Shown: positions 1 through 7,888 of the stretch, piece after piece
Position numbering within the stretch: position 1 is the stretch's first letter
How the letters are laid out: each line of letters opens with the position of its first letter
Assembly: GCF_037126285.1 (NCBI RefSeq)
Contig: NZ_CP147012.1
Span: 4,920,676 to 4,984,675, forward strand
DNA from: Bernardetia sp. MNP-M8
GTDB lineage: Bacteria > Bacteroidota > Bacteroidia > Cytophagales > Bernardetiaceae
Reading direction: 5' to 3'
Length of the DNA: 64,000 nucleotides
Translations under genes and position numbers: made by a program
Notes under the pieces: generated by a model
Told to the model about the DNA's origin: nothing
The model's database searches: none
What the model saw: only the letters and a program-made list of their open reading frames with translations

Positions 1-398
1 CTGAAGTAGCTAGTTTTGCAAATCAAAGAACGATTGAACCAACTGAAAGTGGAAGCTACAAAGCAAAAGTAACTTATATTTCAGGCTGTGAATTTGAAAC
101 CGAAGAAAAAGCATTTACTTTCGATATAGAAACTGGAATTGAAGAAGAATCTGCTAAAATATTTACTGTCTATCCAAATCCAAATAATGGTTCGTTTAAA
201 GTAGAATTTGCTACCACAACCAATCAAAAGACAAATCTTGTTTTGGTAGATGCACTAGGTAGAACAATTTACAGTAAGGAAATTTCTAGAAACGAGAAAA
301 CTACTACTATTACACTTCCAAAAATAAGTGCAGGTGTTTATGTAGTTCAGATTGTTTCTCAAGGAAAAGTATATACAAAACAACTGATTATTCAATAA
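1..398 (+). CDS. C-terminus of a T9SS-exported protein (type A sorting domain), partial
   Basis: The reading frame is open from the window edge (first full codon at base 3) to TAA at 396-398. The last ~75 residues match a Por/type IX secretion C-terminal sorting domain: a VYPNPNNGSF start, a beta-rich middle with VDALGRTIY, then ISAGVYVVQI and a short KQLIIQ end. In Bacteroidota this domain directs a protein through the T9SS, after which it is cleaved and the cargo is released or attached to the surface. The part before it (SGSYKAKVTYISGCEFE) looks like the end of an Ig-like or PKD-type module. The catalytic or adhesive part lies outside the window, so the function is unknown. Confidence 0.9.
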   Translation, partial: EVASFANQRTIEPTESGSYKAKVTYISGCEFETEEKAFTFDIETGIEEESAKIFTVYPNPNNGSFKVEFATTTNQKTNLVLVDALGRTIYSKEISRNEKTTTITLPKISAGVYVVQIVSQGKVYTKQLIIQ

Positions 399-426
399 AA
401 TAATATTTCTTTCTAGTTCAAACATC

Positions 427-466
427 AAAAAAGCCTTTACGATAATTTGTAGAGGCTTTTTGCTTT
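427..466 (+). terminator. Rho-independent terminator after the T9SS gene
   Basis: A stem AAAAAGCCTTTAC / GTAGAGGCTTTTT (one G-U pair) with an AT-rich loop and a T-rich 3' side lies about 30 bases after the stop codon. Confidence 0.75.
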
Positions 467-850
467 TAAAAGAATCAATCTTCAAGTTCCATCTTGATTA
501 GCTTTACCACATTAGTTTTTTGTTTTTCCTCAATTGGTATGCTGGCAGTATTGACAAACAAATCTATCATAATAATAACCAAGAACTCCCCAAACTAAAT
601 TGAGTGTCGTAAGCAAATTATTAGTTGAAGTAAAAATAAAGAATACCTGCTTTCGGACGATGAAAAAAACGAAAAAAGTTTACAAGAAGAGTAGCTGTTG
701 GAATAAAATTTCAAATTAGTTTTATCAACATTTTTATAAATATTTTCTCAAACAATTCAGTTTTAATTGGGTTGGTAATTTTATAATTCATTCTATTTTT
801 TTTTGAATTTATTTTTAACATTATTTTTAACCCTAAACTATTTTTTACTT
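467..850. other. Intergenic region upstream of sodB
   Basis: AT-rich stretch with no convincing gene. On the minus strand a short frame around 555-660 reads LNLVWGVLGYYYDRF then CQYCQ before a stop. It has no start codon or recognisable family, so it is at most a gene remnant. The promoter of sodB must lie here, but no clear TTTG / TAnnTTTG pair was found. Confidence 0.4.
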
Positions 851-1462
851 ATGGCATTCGAACTTCCTAAGTTGCCTTACGCTTATAACGCTCTTGAACC
901 AAATATCGATGAGCAAACAATGACAATCCACCATACAAAACACCATCAAGGTTATACTGATAAGCTAAATGATGCTATCAAAGGTACAGATATGGAAGGA
1001 AAAAGCATTGAAGAAATTATCAAAAATGTGAGTTCTTCTACTAGTAAAGCTGTTCGCAATAACGGTGGTGGATATTACAATCACGATCTTTTTTGGAAAG
1101 TTATGTCGCCAAACGGTGGTGGCGAACCTTCTGGAGAGCTTGCAGAAGCAATCAACAAAGCATTTGGTTCTTTTGCAGATTTCAAAACTAAATTTGAAGA
1201 TGCTGCCAAAACACAGTTTGGTTCAGGTTGGGCTTGGCTTATCGTGAAAGCTGACGGTTCTTTAGCAGTTACAGGAACTCCAAATCAAGATAATCCTTTA
1301 ATGGAATTAGCTTCTGAAAAAGGAACTCCTATTTTTGGAATTGATGTTTGGGAACATGCTTATTACCTCAAATATCAAAACAAACGTCCTGATTATGTAG
1401 GTGCATTTTGGAATGTAGCTAATTGGGATCAGGTAACTGAAAATTATAAAAAAGCTAAATAA
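851..1462 (+). CDS. sodB: Superoxide dismutase (Fe/Mn family)
   Basis: 203 aa, the normal length for Fe/Mn superoxide dismutase, which converts superoxide to peroxide and oxygen in the cytoplasm. The four metal ligands are visible: H27 (in [10 protein letters not shown]), H78 (NHDLFW), and D165 and H169 ([11 protein letters not shown]). GSGWAWL and TPNQDNPLM are family signatures, the latter common in Mn or cambialistic enzymes. An upstream in-frame ATG at 803 would add a hydrophobic 16-residue leader, but homology begins at [12 protein letters not shown], so 851 is chosen. The gene stands alone with its own terminator. Metal preference cannot be decided from the sequence. Confidence 0.95.
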   Translation: MAFELPKLPYAYNALEPNIDEQTMTIHHTKHHQGYTDKLNDAIKGTDMEGKSIEEIIKNVSSSTSKAVRNNGGGYYNHDLFWKVMSPNGGGEPSGELAEAINKAFGSFADFKTKFEDAAKTQFGSGWAWLIVKADGSLAVTGTPNQDNPLMELASEKGTPIFGIDVWEHAYYLKYQNKRPDYVGAFWNVANWDQVTENYKKAK

Positions 1463-1491
1463 TTTTTCTTTTATAAAATTGAAAAATAACT

Positions 1492-1530
1492 AAAAAAGCG
1501 TTTTATCTCATTGAGATAGAACGCTTTTTT
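1492..1530 (+). terminator. Strong terminator after sodB
   Basis: A 19-bp stem, AAAAAAGCGTT plus TTATCTCA pairing with TGAGATAGAACGCTTTTTT, has a single G-U pair and a very small loop. Confidence 0.9.
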
Positions 1531-1688
1531 AGTATATTGGATTGAAGAAAAAAGATAAAACCAAATTTTAAATAACCTTATTTCGTTTTTAGACGTACAA
1601 ACTACTTTAACAATATACATACGCTTTATTATGTATTTCTTTATTTAAACAAGTTCTTAACCATTTATACCTAACAAATAATTTATTT

Positions 1689-2366
1689 ATGTTCAAAAAA
1701 TTTGCCTCTGAAGCTCTCGGTCTTAGTGATATTGGAAAAATTATTCCTCCAAAAGATTATGATAAAGTTGAATCTGATGATTATATTTTACACGAAGACA
1801 ATGAAAAAATATTTTTTCTTATCAAATCCAAACAAGACGAATATTGTTTTACCAATCGTGCCTTGATTCATGTAGATGGAACAAGTGCAATGAGCAAAAA
1901 ACGAACATTAAAAAGATATGAATATTATAAGTATCCTGTTTCACATGTTTTATTAGAAACAGCAGGAACAATAGATTTAGATGTAGAAATAAAATTTAAG
2001 TTGGGCGCAAGAAATAGTGCATCTAGTGCATCTGCTTTTTCAAAACTGGGTTCTTCTTCAGATAGTGGAGGCATTTCTTTTTCTGTTGATGTCGATAAAA
2101 ATCAGTTAGAACAACTAAAAGATTTGTATAAAGCTCTTTATGAAATGTCGCTTATAGAAAGTAGTAATTATTCAAGTTATAATGGTGCTTATGATACGCT
2201 CAATAAAGCTATTCAAGTAGTATCGAACAATAGAAATGATGGAGCAAATCAAGCTGAAGAATTAGAAAAAGTAACTAATTATATTGGTCAGTTTTTGGAT
2301 GATGCAAAACAAAAATATGTCAGAAAAGACTATTCAGAGATATTTTTGAAATATATTAATAATTAG
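1689..2366 (+). CDS. Bacterial PH-domain protein, YvbH-like
   Basis: 225 aa, cytoplasmic. Residues 1-140 resemble the bacterial pleckstrin-homology domain bPH_1 (PF08000) and the C-terminal part resembles the YvbH oligomerisation extension. From memory, Bacillus subtilis YvbH shares the blocks GLSDIG, DYDK, EDEKIFFLIK-type, DEYCFTNRALIHVDGT, LETAGTIDLDVEIKFKLG and the KYINN end. A Ser/Gly-rich insertion (about residues 107-130, SASSASAF then SSSDSGG) interrupts the last PH strand and is unusual. The biochemical role of this family is unknown. The gene is flanked by terminators, so it is probably monocistronic. Confidence 0.8.
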   Translation: MFKKFASEALGLSDIGKIIPPKDYDKVESDDYILHEDNEKIFFLIKSKQDEYCFTNRALIHVDGTSAMSKKRTLKRYEYYKYPVSHVLLETAGTIDLDVEIKFKLGARNSASSASAFSKLGSSSDSGGISFSVDVDKNQLEQLKDLYKALYEMSLIESSNYSSYNGAYDTLNKAIQVVSNNRNDGANQAEELEKVTNYIGQFLDDAKQKYVRKDYSEIFLKYINN

Positions 2367-2397
2367 AATTTAGCTTCAGCAAATTTAAGCTATTCAT

Positions 2398-2434
2398 AAA
2401 ATACGTTTAAAACTTAGGTTTTAAACGTATTTTT
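2398..2434 (+). terminator. Terminator after the PH-domain gene
   Basis: Stem AAATACGTTTAAAAC / GTTTTAAACGTATTT with a TTAG loop, followed by T residues. Confidence 0.85.
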
Positions 2435-2482
2435 TGTCGAAATTTGTTTTTAATTTTTTCGTGCTTTAAAAAGTACGATACT

Positions 2483-2504
2483 CACTCTAAAGAGTAGGCT
2501 ACAT
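2483..2504 (+). repeat. Short palindromic repeat covering a start codon
   Basis: The word CACTCTAAAGAGT followed by AGGCTACAT contains a small palindrome (ACTCT-AA-AGAGT). It recurs nearly identically at 43784-43805. The final bases form part of the ATG of the following ABC ATPase gene (2503). Confidence 0.6.
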
Positions 2505-3495
2505 GTTGCAAATTCAGAATATTTATAAAAAATTTCCTTTAATGGAAAACTATGCTGTCGATGATATTTCTTTTTCACTCAAAAAAGGCGAAACATTGGC
2601 TCTTTTGGGAGAAAGTGGAAGTGGAAAAACAACACTACTTAGAATGATAGCAGGATTAGAAAAACCTTCAAAAGGCTCTATCACTTTGCAAAACAAATTA
2701 GTTTTCGATAATAACTCTACTTTTATAAAACCTGAAAAACGAAATGTAGGCTTATTTTTTCAACATTATGCCCTTTTTCCTCACCTTACTGTTTTTGAAA
2801 ATATTGCTTATGGATTGAGTAGCAAATTATACAACAAATCACAGAAAAAAGAACGAGTAGCTGAAATGCTTGCTTTGGTAGAGCTTCCAAATTATGAAAA
2901 ACGATTTCCTCATGAGCTTTCTGGAGGACAACAGCAGCGAATAGCTTTAGCTCGTGCGCTTGCTCCCAATCCAGAACTTTTACTTTTAGATGAACCTTTT
3001 TCAAATCTTGATGAGCAGCTTAAAGGCGAAGTTCGCCATCAAATCAAAACAATTTTAGAAAAAACACAGACTACAACTATTTTGGTGACTCATGATTTGC
3101 AAGATGCTCTTTCACTTGCCAACCAACTTGCTGTGATGCGAAATGGAAAAATTGAACAGTTAGATAATCCTCAAAAGTTATATCAAAATCCGAATACAAG
3201 TTATGTAGCAACACTTTTTGGAGAAATTCAAGAAATTTCAAATAATCAGTTACAAAAAATATATACACGTCCAGAATGGATTGAAGTTATTGATAGAAAT
3301 ACGTTAGAAAATAACATTAGTTTAAAAACACAAAAAATTCAAATAGAAGAAATAGAGTTTTATGGGAATAGTTATAAAATAATTGGTAAGAACTTAGAAA
3401 ATCATATTTTCAAAATTCATACAAATACTTATCAAGAATTTAGAAAAGGTGATTCATTGCAAGTTGAGATAAAAAAGACTTTTTCATTAGATTAG
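2503..3495 (+). CDS. ABC transporter ATP-binding protein (Fe3+/polyamine/molybdate importer type)
   Basis: 330 aa. The ATPase core has Walker A GESGSGKTT (residues 36-44), a Q-loop in FFQHYALFPHLTVFENI, signature LSGGQQQR, Walker B LLLLDEPFSNLD and switch histidine THD. The order and wording match the PotA/FbpC/ModC class that powers periplasmic-binding-protein importers. The last ~90 residues are poorly conserved and may form a TOBE-like domain. No permease or binding-protein gene is adjacent, so the partner must be elsewhere and the substrate is open. The start codon lies inside a dispersed repeat, and there is no good ribosome-binding site, as usual in this phylum. Confidence 0.88.
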   Translation: MLQIQNIYKKFPLMENYAVDDISFSLKKGETLALLGESGSGKTTLLRMIAGLEKPSKGSITLQNKLVFDNNSTFIKPEKRNVGLFFQHYALFPHLTVFENIAYGLSSKLYNKSQKKERVAEMLALVELPNYEKRFPHELSGGQQQRIALARALAPNPELLLLDEPFSNLDEQLKGEVRHQIKTILEKTQTTTILVTHDLQDALSLANQLAVMRNGKIEQLDNPQKLYQNPNTSYVATLFGEIQEISNNQLQKIYTRPEWIEVIDRNTLENNISLKTQKIQIEEIEFYGNSYKIIGKNLENHIFKIHTNTYQEFRKGDSLQVEIKKTFSLD

Positions 3496-3565
3496 TTATC
3501 AAAAGATTTTCGTATTTTGATGTTTACTTTACTACTTACACTACATTTTGCATCTTAAAAATACT

Positions 3566-4831
3566 ATGAAAATTAAATCTTTAGTTTTAGTTTTTTCTAT
3601 CTCATTTCCTTTATTTATTTTTTCTTGCCTTATTTCATCTTGTCAAACAGCAAAAAAAGCAGAAGATGCAGAGCAAGAAAATACGACCGAAAAATTAGCA
3701 CAACTATTACAAAAACACAAACAAGATTCTATACAAAATGCCTTTTGTGACTGTTTGGTAGAAGATAGCATAAGCAGAGAAGAACAACTAAAAAATATTG
3801 ATAATTTTCTATCTCAAAAAGTAGATATAAATTTTCCTTGTGCTTTCGAAGAAGAAGTAAATTCTAATGTAGCAGAAACAGCCCTTATAAATATGGGGGT
3901 AGCTATAAGTAATCGTATTTTGCGTACAAAATTTAGAAAAAGACAGACAAAGACAAATACAATTCTTAAAAGTTATCCTATTTTAATGCTTTTTAATGAA
4001 GATACAAGTATGATTGCGCAGCTTGTTAGTCGTGGTGCAAACTTAGATATAAAAACAAAAGATATTGTTTCGCTTCCAGAATATTATATCAGTCAGAATG
4101 AGTTACAAAACCTGCAGTTTTGTTTAGATTTGGGAGCAAAAGCAGAAGAAATGAGGATTTTTACAAGTAATGAAAAAATGATAGAAATTTTGATAGAAAA
4201 AGGAGCAAAGACTGAAAATATAGACAAAATCACCTTATTTGAAAGCGACAATTATAAAAAGGTAGCAGAAAAGTATAAAATTGACTTGAGTAAAGTCACT
4301 TGTATAGAATTCAATCAAATAATACAAATAAAAAAATTCAGTAAAATTAATTTTGAACGCACAGAATGGCTCTTAGCAAATGGAGTTTCTTCTTCTTGTA
4401 TAAATAGTTATTTTTTAGAAAATGTAATTGATGAAAATTTTGATGGTAGAATTTTTAGTACAAGAACCAAGAGAAAACCAAATCAGCATACAAGAAAAGA
4501 ATGGATAGAAATGTTAGGTAAATATGATGTAAACTGGAATCAATGCACTTCTTTTGGAAAAAATCCTTTAATACTTGCTGTGGAAAAACACGATAAAGAA
4601 CTCATACAAATGCTTCTAAATCAAAGTGCAGATATAAATTTTGCTTGTAATTTTGCAGGACAAAAGAAAACAGCTAAAGATATTTTAGAAAAAGAAATAA
4701 AATATGCAGAGGAAAACGAACTGCGTAAAAAAGAAAGAAAACAAGAAAATTACAGCAAAAAAGAAGCAAACAAACATGCTGATTATATGAAAAAGCTAGA
4801 TGAAATTAAAGTATTATTAGAACAAAAATAA
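3566..4831 (+). CDS. Ankyrin-repeat lipoprotein
   Basis: 421 aa. It begins with a signal peptide ending in a lipobox-like LISSC (Cys near residue 26), so it is probably a lipoprotein. Degenerate ankyrin repeats are visible: SMIAQLVSRGANLDIK, NLQFCLDLGAK, MIEILIEKGAKTEN, RTEWLLANGVS, and the clearest one near residues 330-370, NPLILAVEKHDKELIQMLL then NQSADINFA. The C-terminus is highly charged (KKERKQENYSKKEANK). A start at 3548 would add six residues before the signal peptide; ATG at 3566 gives a standard one. The role is probably protein-protein contact in the envelope. No specific function is known. Confidence 0.78.
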   Translation: MKIKSLVLVFSISFPLFIFSCLISSCQTAKKAEDAEQENTTEKLAQLLQKHKQDSIQNAFCDCLVEDSISREEQLKNIDNFLSQKVDINFPCAFEEEVNSNVAETALINMGVAISNRILRTKFRKRQTKTNTILKSYPILMLFNEDTSMIAQLVSRGANLDIKTKDIVSLPEYYISQNELQNLQFCLDLGAKAEEMRIFTSNEKMIEILIEKGAKTENIDKITLFESDNYKKVAEKYKIDLSKVTCIEFNQIIQIKKFSKINFERTEWLLANGVSSSCINSYFLENVIDENFDGRIFSTRTKRKPNQHTRKEWIEMLGKYDVNWNQCTSFGKNPLILAVEKHDKELIQMLLNQSADINFACNFAGQKKTAKDILEKEIKYAEENELRKKERKQENYSKKEANKHADYMKKLDEIKVLLEQK

Positions 4832-4844
4832 TTTCATAAAAACC

Positions 4845-5645
4845 TTATAATAAATCTCTAAAAAATCCATTCAATGGTTCAATATCTTTTGTTTCTCGTT
4901 TCAGATTACTGGCATAAATTCCACATTCTGAAATTTGAGCTTCGATAAAAGAATGAATAAAAGCAGGAACTTCTATTCTGTCTCCTTCTTTTGCAATTAG
5001 TTTGTCTTCCCAAAGATTTTCGATAGCATCTTTGACAGATTTTTCTTCTTTTGTTTGCAGATTATTTACTAAATATTTGAACTCCATGGGAGCAGCTTCA
5101 TTTCTTGTTTTGATGTAATAAGCAGCCAAAACAGGACGCAAAATATAGAAATATTTTTTAATAGAAATTTGATTTTCTTCTATCTTTGAAATCATTCCTT
5201 TTGCAATTCCGAGATAATGAAAAATAAGTGTTTTGGCAGAAAAGTAGTCTTTTGAAAGTTGCCAAAGTCTATTTCTAAATGCTTCACTTTCTTTGCTTTG
5301 TCTGTAAATAATTGGTGATTGTAACCATTCAAAAGGAGTTGCATTTGATTTTACCAAAAGAGATAAGGCTTTTTTGATGTCCCAAGCAGATAAATCTACA
5401 TCTTTATCAAAAAACTTATCAATAGAATCTAAAGGAGAATTGACAGATAAATACTTTTCTTTTTGGTGGACAAACAAAAAACGAACATCATAATCACTAT
5501 CGGGCGAACCAAATCCCCACGCACGACTGCCACTCTCACAGGCATACAAAATTTTAATATTATTTTCTGTTTCTACCTTTTTCAGACATTTTTCAATATA
5601 AACTTGAATGTCTTTTGGAATAGAATTTTCTAAATTGGTTTGCAT
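4845..5645 (-). CDS. Nucleotidyltransferase, RlaP/YcgL family
   Basis: 266 aa. The core CESGSRAWGFGSPDSDYDV (residues about 34-52) is the pol-beta nucleotidyltransferase motif G-S-(R)-x(n)-D-x-D of the RlaP family (PF10127, COG3541). The downstream helical region contains family words PFEWLQSP, YHYLGIAKG-like FHYLGIAKG, and YYILRP-like YFYILRPVLAAYY. Members are thought to modify nucleic acid or protein ends and sometimes sit beside RNA ligases; none is found here. It is convergent with the ankyrin lipoprotein gene, with a 13-base gap. Confidence 0.85.
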   Translation of the reverse strand: MQTNLENSIPKDIQVYIEKCLKKVETENNIKILYACESGSRAWGFGSPDSDYDVRFLFVHQKEKYLSVNSPLDSIDKFFDKDVDLSAWDIKKALSLLVKSNATPFEWLQSPIIYRQSKESEAFRNRLWQLSKDYFSAKTLIFHYLGIAKGMISKIEENQISIKKYFYILRPVLAAYYIKTRNEAAPMEFKYLVNNLQTKEEKSVKDAIENLWEDKLIAKEGDRIEVPAFIHSFIEAQISECGIYASNLKRETKDIEPLNGFFRDLL

Positions 5646-5739
5646 GGAAATTAGTTTTTAAATAGAGAATCTTCAAAATCTTTTTAGGGCAAATACACAA
5701 AATTCATTGCTAACTTTCTAAGATACTCTACATCATAAA

Positions 5740-5782
5740 TAGTGATTAGTTATTAATGAAAAAGCATTACTTTTACATTAAA
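5740..5782 (-). repeat. Dispersed ~40-bp repeat, copy 1
   Basis: The sequence TAGTGATTAGTTATTAATG with AAAAAGCATTA is nearly identical, in reverse complement, to 14003-14040 upstream of sufE. This copy has one short internal insertion. Relative to the gene downstream on its own strand, both copies point the same way and lie within about 100 bases of a start codon. Confidence 0.65.
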
Positions 5783-5890
5783 TTACTTGTACCTACAAAG
5801 ATAATAGAATAACTTTAGAAGTTAGATTTCAAAAATTAGAAATAACCTATTATTTTTGTTGAAATTTTCTTAATTCTTTTTTTCCAAATT

Positions 5891-6214
5891 ATGATAGCTC
5901 AAACATTAGAAACACCCTATTATGCTGTTATTTTTACATCTATTTTGAATGATAAAATAGACAAAAATGAATATTCCAGAACAGCTATTCGAATGGTAGA
6001 ACTAGCAAAAGAACAGGAAGGTTTTTTGGGAGTTGAGTCTGCTAGAGAGGAAATTGGAATAACAGTTTCGTATTGGAAAGATTTGGAATCGATAAAGAAA
6101 TGGAAATTTCAATCTGAACATACTTTGGCTAGAGAAAAAGGGCGCACAGAATTTTATAAAGCCTTTAAAACTAGAATTGCAAAAGTAGAACGAGATTATG
6201 ATTTTTTTATCTAA
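5891..6214 (+). CDS. Antibiotic biosynthesis monooxygenase (ABM) fold protein
   Basis: 107 aa. The pattern YYAVIFTSIL, then MVELAKEQEGFLGVES, then VSYWKDLESIKKWK and a C-terminal YKAFKTRIAKVERDY is that of the YqjZ-like dimeric alpha/beta-barrel ABM domain (PF03992). Proteins of this size are often small monooxygenases or haem-binding proteins, but the active residues are not diagnostic, so only the fold is assigned. It stands alone, 245 bases from the divergent nucleotidyltransferase gene. Confidence 0.8.
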   Translation: MIAQTLETPYYAVIFTSILNDKIDKNEYSRTAIRMVELAKEQEGFLGVESAREEIGITVSYWKDLESIKKWKFQSEHTLAREKGRTEFYKAFKTRIAKVERDYDFFI

Positions 6215-6357
6215 TTTTTTTTTGCTTTGCTATATTAAGCTCTAAACAAAGGCAAGAAAGTTATAAACTTATAATTGTAGAACAGTTTCTAATATCTCAG
6301 TGTTAGGGCATGATAATTAATTTCACTTCCTAATTGATTAATGCTTAAATTTACCTC

Positions 6358-6711
6358 ATGGAAAAAGAAATGGAGAGTAAGAATAATAAGACGAATAAAC
6401 AAAAAGCAAACTGGATAGAAAAACTCAAAACTCGTTGGCAAGTAAATTCAGCTTGGCAGGTTTTTGTTATTCTGATTGTTTTTGCTCTAACAGGTTTTAC
6501 GGTTATGTATGGCAAACGCTGGTTTTTTGGAATCATTGGTTTTGATGAAACAACACCTTGGTATATCAAAACTATTGTTTGGATTATTCTTATTTTACCT
6601 ATTTATCAAATTGTACTCCTTTTTTACGGTGCAATTTTTGGACAATTTAATTTCTTTTGGAACTTCGTAAAACGTACTTTTGGTAGAATTTTCTTTTTTC
6701 TAAAAAAATAG
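6358..6711 (+). CDS. Small inner-membrane protein (resembles DUF6787)
   Basis: 117 aa. A charged N-terminus (MEKEMESKNNKTNKQKANW) leads to KLKTRWQVNSAW, followed by two strong transmembrane segments (about residues 35-55 and 68-95). FGQFNFFWNF with a basic FVKRTFGRIFF tail follows. This layout resembles the Bacteroidota family DUF6787, of unknown function. The gene lies 44 bases before the patatin gene on the same strand, so the two may be cotranscribed. Confidence 0.65.
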   Translation: MEKEMESKNNKTNKQKANWIEKLKTRWQVNSAWQVFVILIVFALTGFTVMYGKRWFFGIIGFDETTPWYIKTIVWIILILPIYQIVLLFYGAIFGQFNFFWNFVKRTFGRIFFFLKK

Positions 6712-6754
6712 TTAAGAATCAAATACTAAGGCAAAAAAACACAATAAACCAGTT

Positions 6755-7828
6755 ATGCAACGCAAAAAATTAGATTTAGCACTACAAGGTGGAGGTTCTC
6801 ATGGAGCTTACACATGGGGAATTTTAGAACGCCTTTTAGAAGACCGAAGAATAATTATTGATGGAATTTGTGGAACTTCAGCAGGAGCTATGAATGCAGT
6901 CATTACAGCAGCAGGATTACAAAAAGGAGGACGTTTGGGAGCTATTGCTCATCTAAATGACTTTTGGAGAAGAGTAGCACACCTTCAAAATTTTGGAATG
7001 ATAAAACCAAGTGGTTTTGATAAACTTTTTAATAGTGGAATGTTAAAGTTATCTCCCATCTATAATATGATGGAAATGTTTATGATGCAGTATTCTCCTT
7101 ATGAGTTTAATCCACTAAACATCAATCCATTGCGTTATATTTTGGCTGATATGGTAGATTTTGAAAAACTCAAAAATACACGTTACAATAAGCTATTTAT
7201 TTGTGCGACCAACGTAAGAACAAGTCAAGCAAAGGTTTTTGATAATGAAACAATGTCTTTAGATGCTGTTTTGGCTTCTGCGTGTTTGCCTTTTCTTTTT
7301 CAAGCTGTTGAAATTGATGGAGAAGCCTACTGGGATGGTGGTTATATGGGAAATCCCCCTCTTTATCCACTTATTGATAATACTCGTACTTCAGATATTA
7401 TGATTGTACAAATAAATCCAATTCGAATTCCACATGTTCCAAAAACAGTAGAAGAAATTAGAGATAGAATCAACGAAATTGCCTTTAACTCTAGCTTAAT
7501 ACACGATATTCGTCAGATAAATTTAGTCCGAAAAATGCTAGACCGAGGAATAAATATTGATGGAAAATTTAGAGATTTATTTATTCATAATATTGCTCCA
7601 GAGCGTTTGATGGCAAAATTGAGTTCAAAGACAAAAATGAATGCAGAACTTAGCTTTCTATTAAAACTCAAAAAATACGGAAAAGCTGCTGCCGACCGTT
7701 GGCTAAGAGAAAATTTTGATAAAATAGGAAATGAATCTACTTGTGATATTGAAGAAGTATTTTTGAGTAAAACAAAAATCCCTATTGCACAACATGATGT
7801 AGCAATAGATTTAGATGATACAATTTAG
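6755..7828 (+). CDS. Patatin-like phospholipase
   Basis: 357 aa. The Ser-Asp dyad hydrolase fold of patatins (PF01734) is evident: oxyanion loop GGGSHGAY (residues 12-19), nucleophile elbow GTSAG (Ser about 43), and the catalytic Asp in WDGGYMGNPP (about residue 196). Members cleave acyl esters of phospholipids at the membrane. There is no signal peptide, so the enzyme should be cytoplasmic or peripherally bound. RssA/YlbK-type bacterial patatins are shorter; here a ~110-residue C-terminal helical extension (from about residue 235) is present. The upstream partner is the small membrane protein. Confidence 0.9.
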   Translation: MQRKKLDLALQGGGSHGAYTWGILERLLEDRRIIIDGICGTSAGAMNAVITAAGLQKGGRLGAIAHLNDFWRRVAHLQNFGMIKPSGFDKLFNSGMLKLSPIYNMMEMFMMQYSPYEFNPLNINPLRYILADMVDFEKLKNTRYNKLFICATNVRTSQAKVFDNETMSLDAVLASACLPFLFQAVEIDGEAYWDGGYMGNPPLYPLIDNTRTSDIMIVQINPIRIPHVPKTVEEIRDRINEIAFNSSLIHDIRQINLVRKMLDRGINIDGKFRDLFIHNIAPERLMAKLSSKTKMNAELSFLLKLKKYGKAAADRWLRENFDKIGNESTCDIEEVFLSKTKIPIAQHDVAIDLDDTI

Positions 7829-7888
7829 TAAAATCCAAAATCTAACTATTCTTTTTGAGACAAGAGTTGGATAAATCCCATGTAACTT

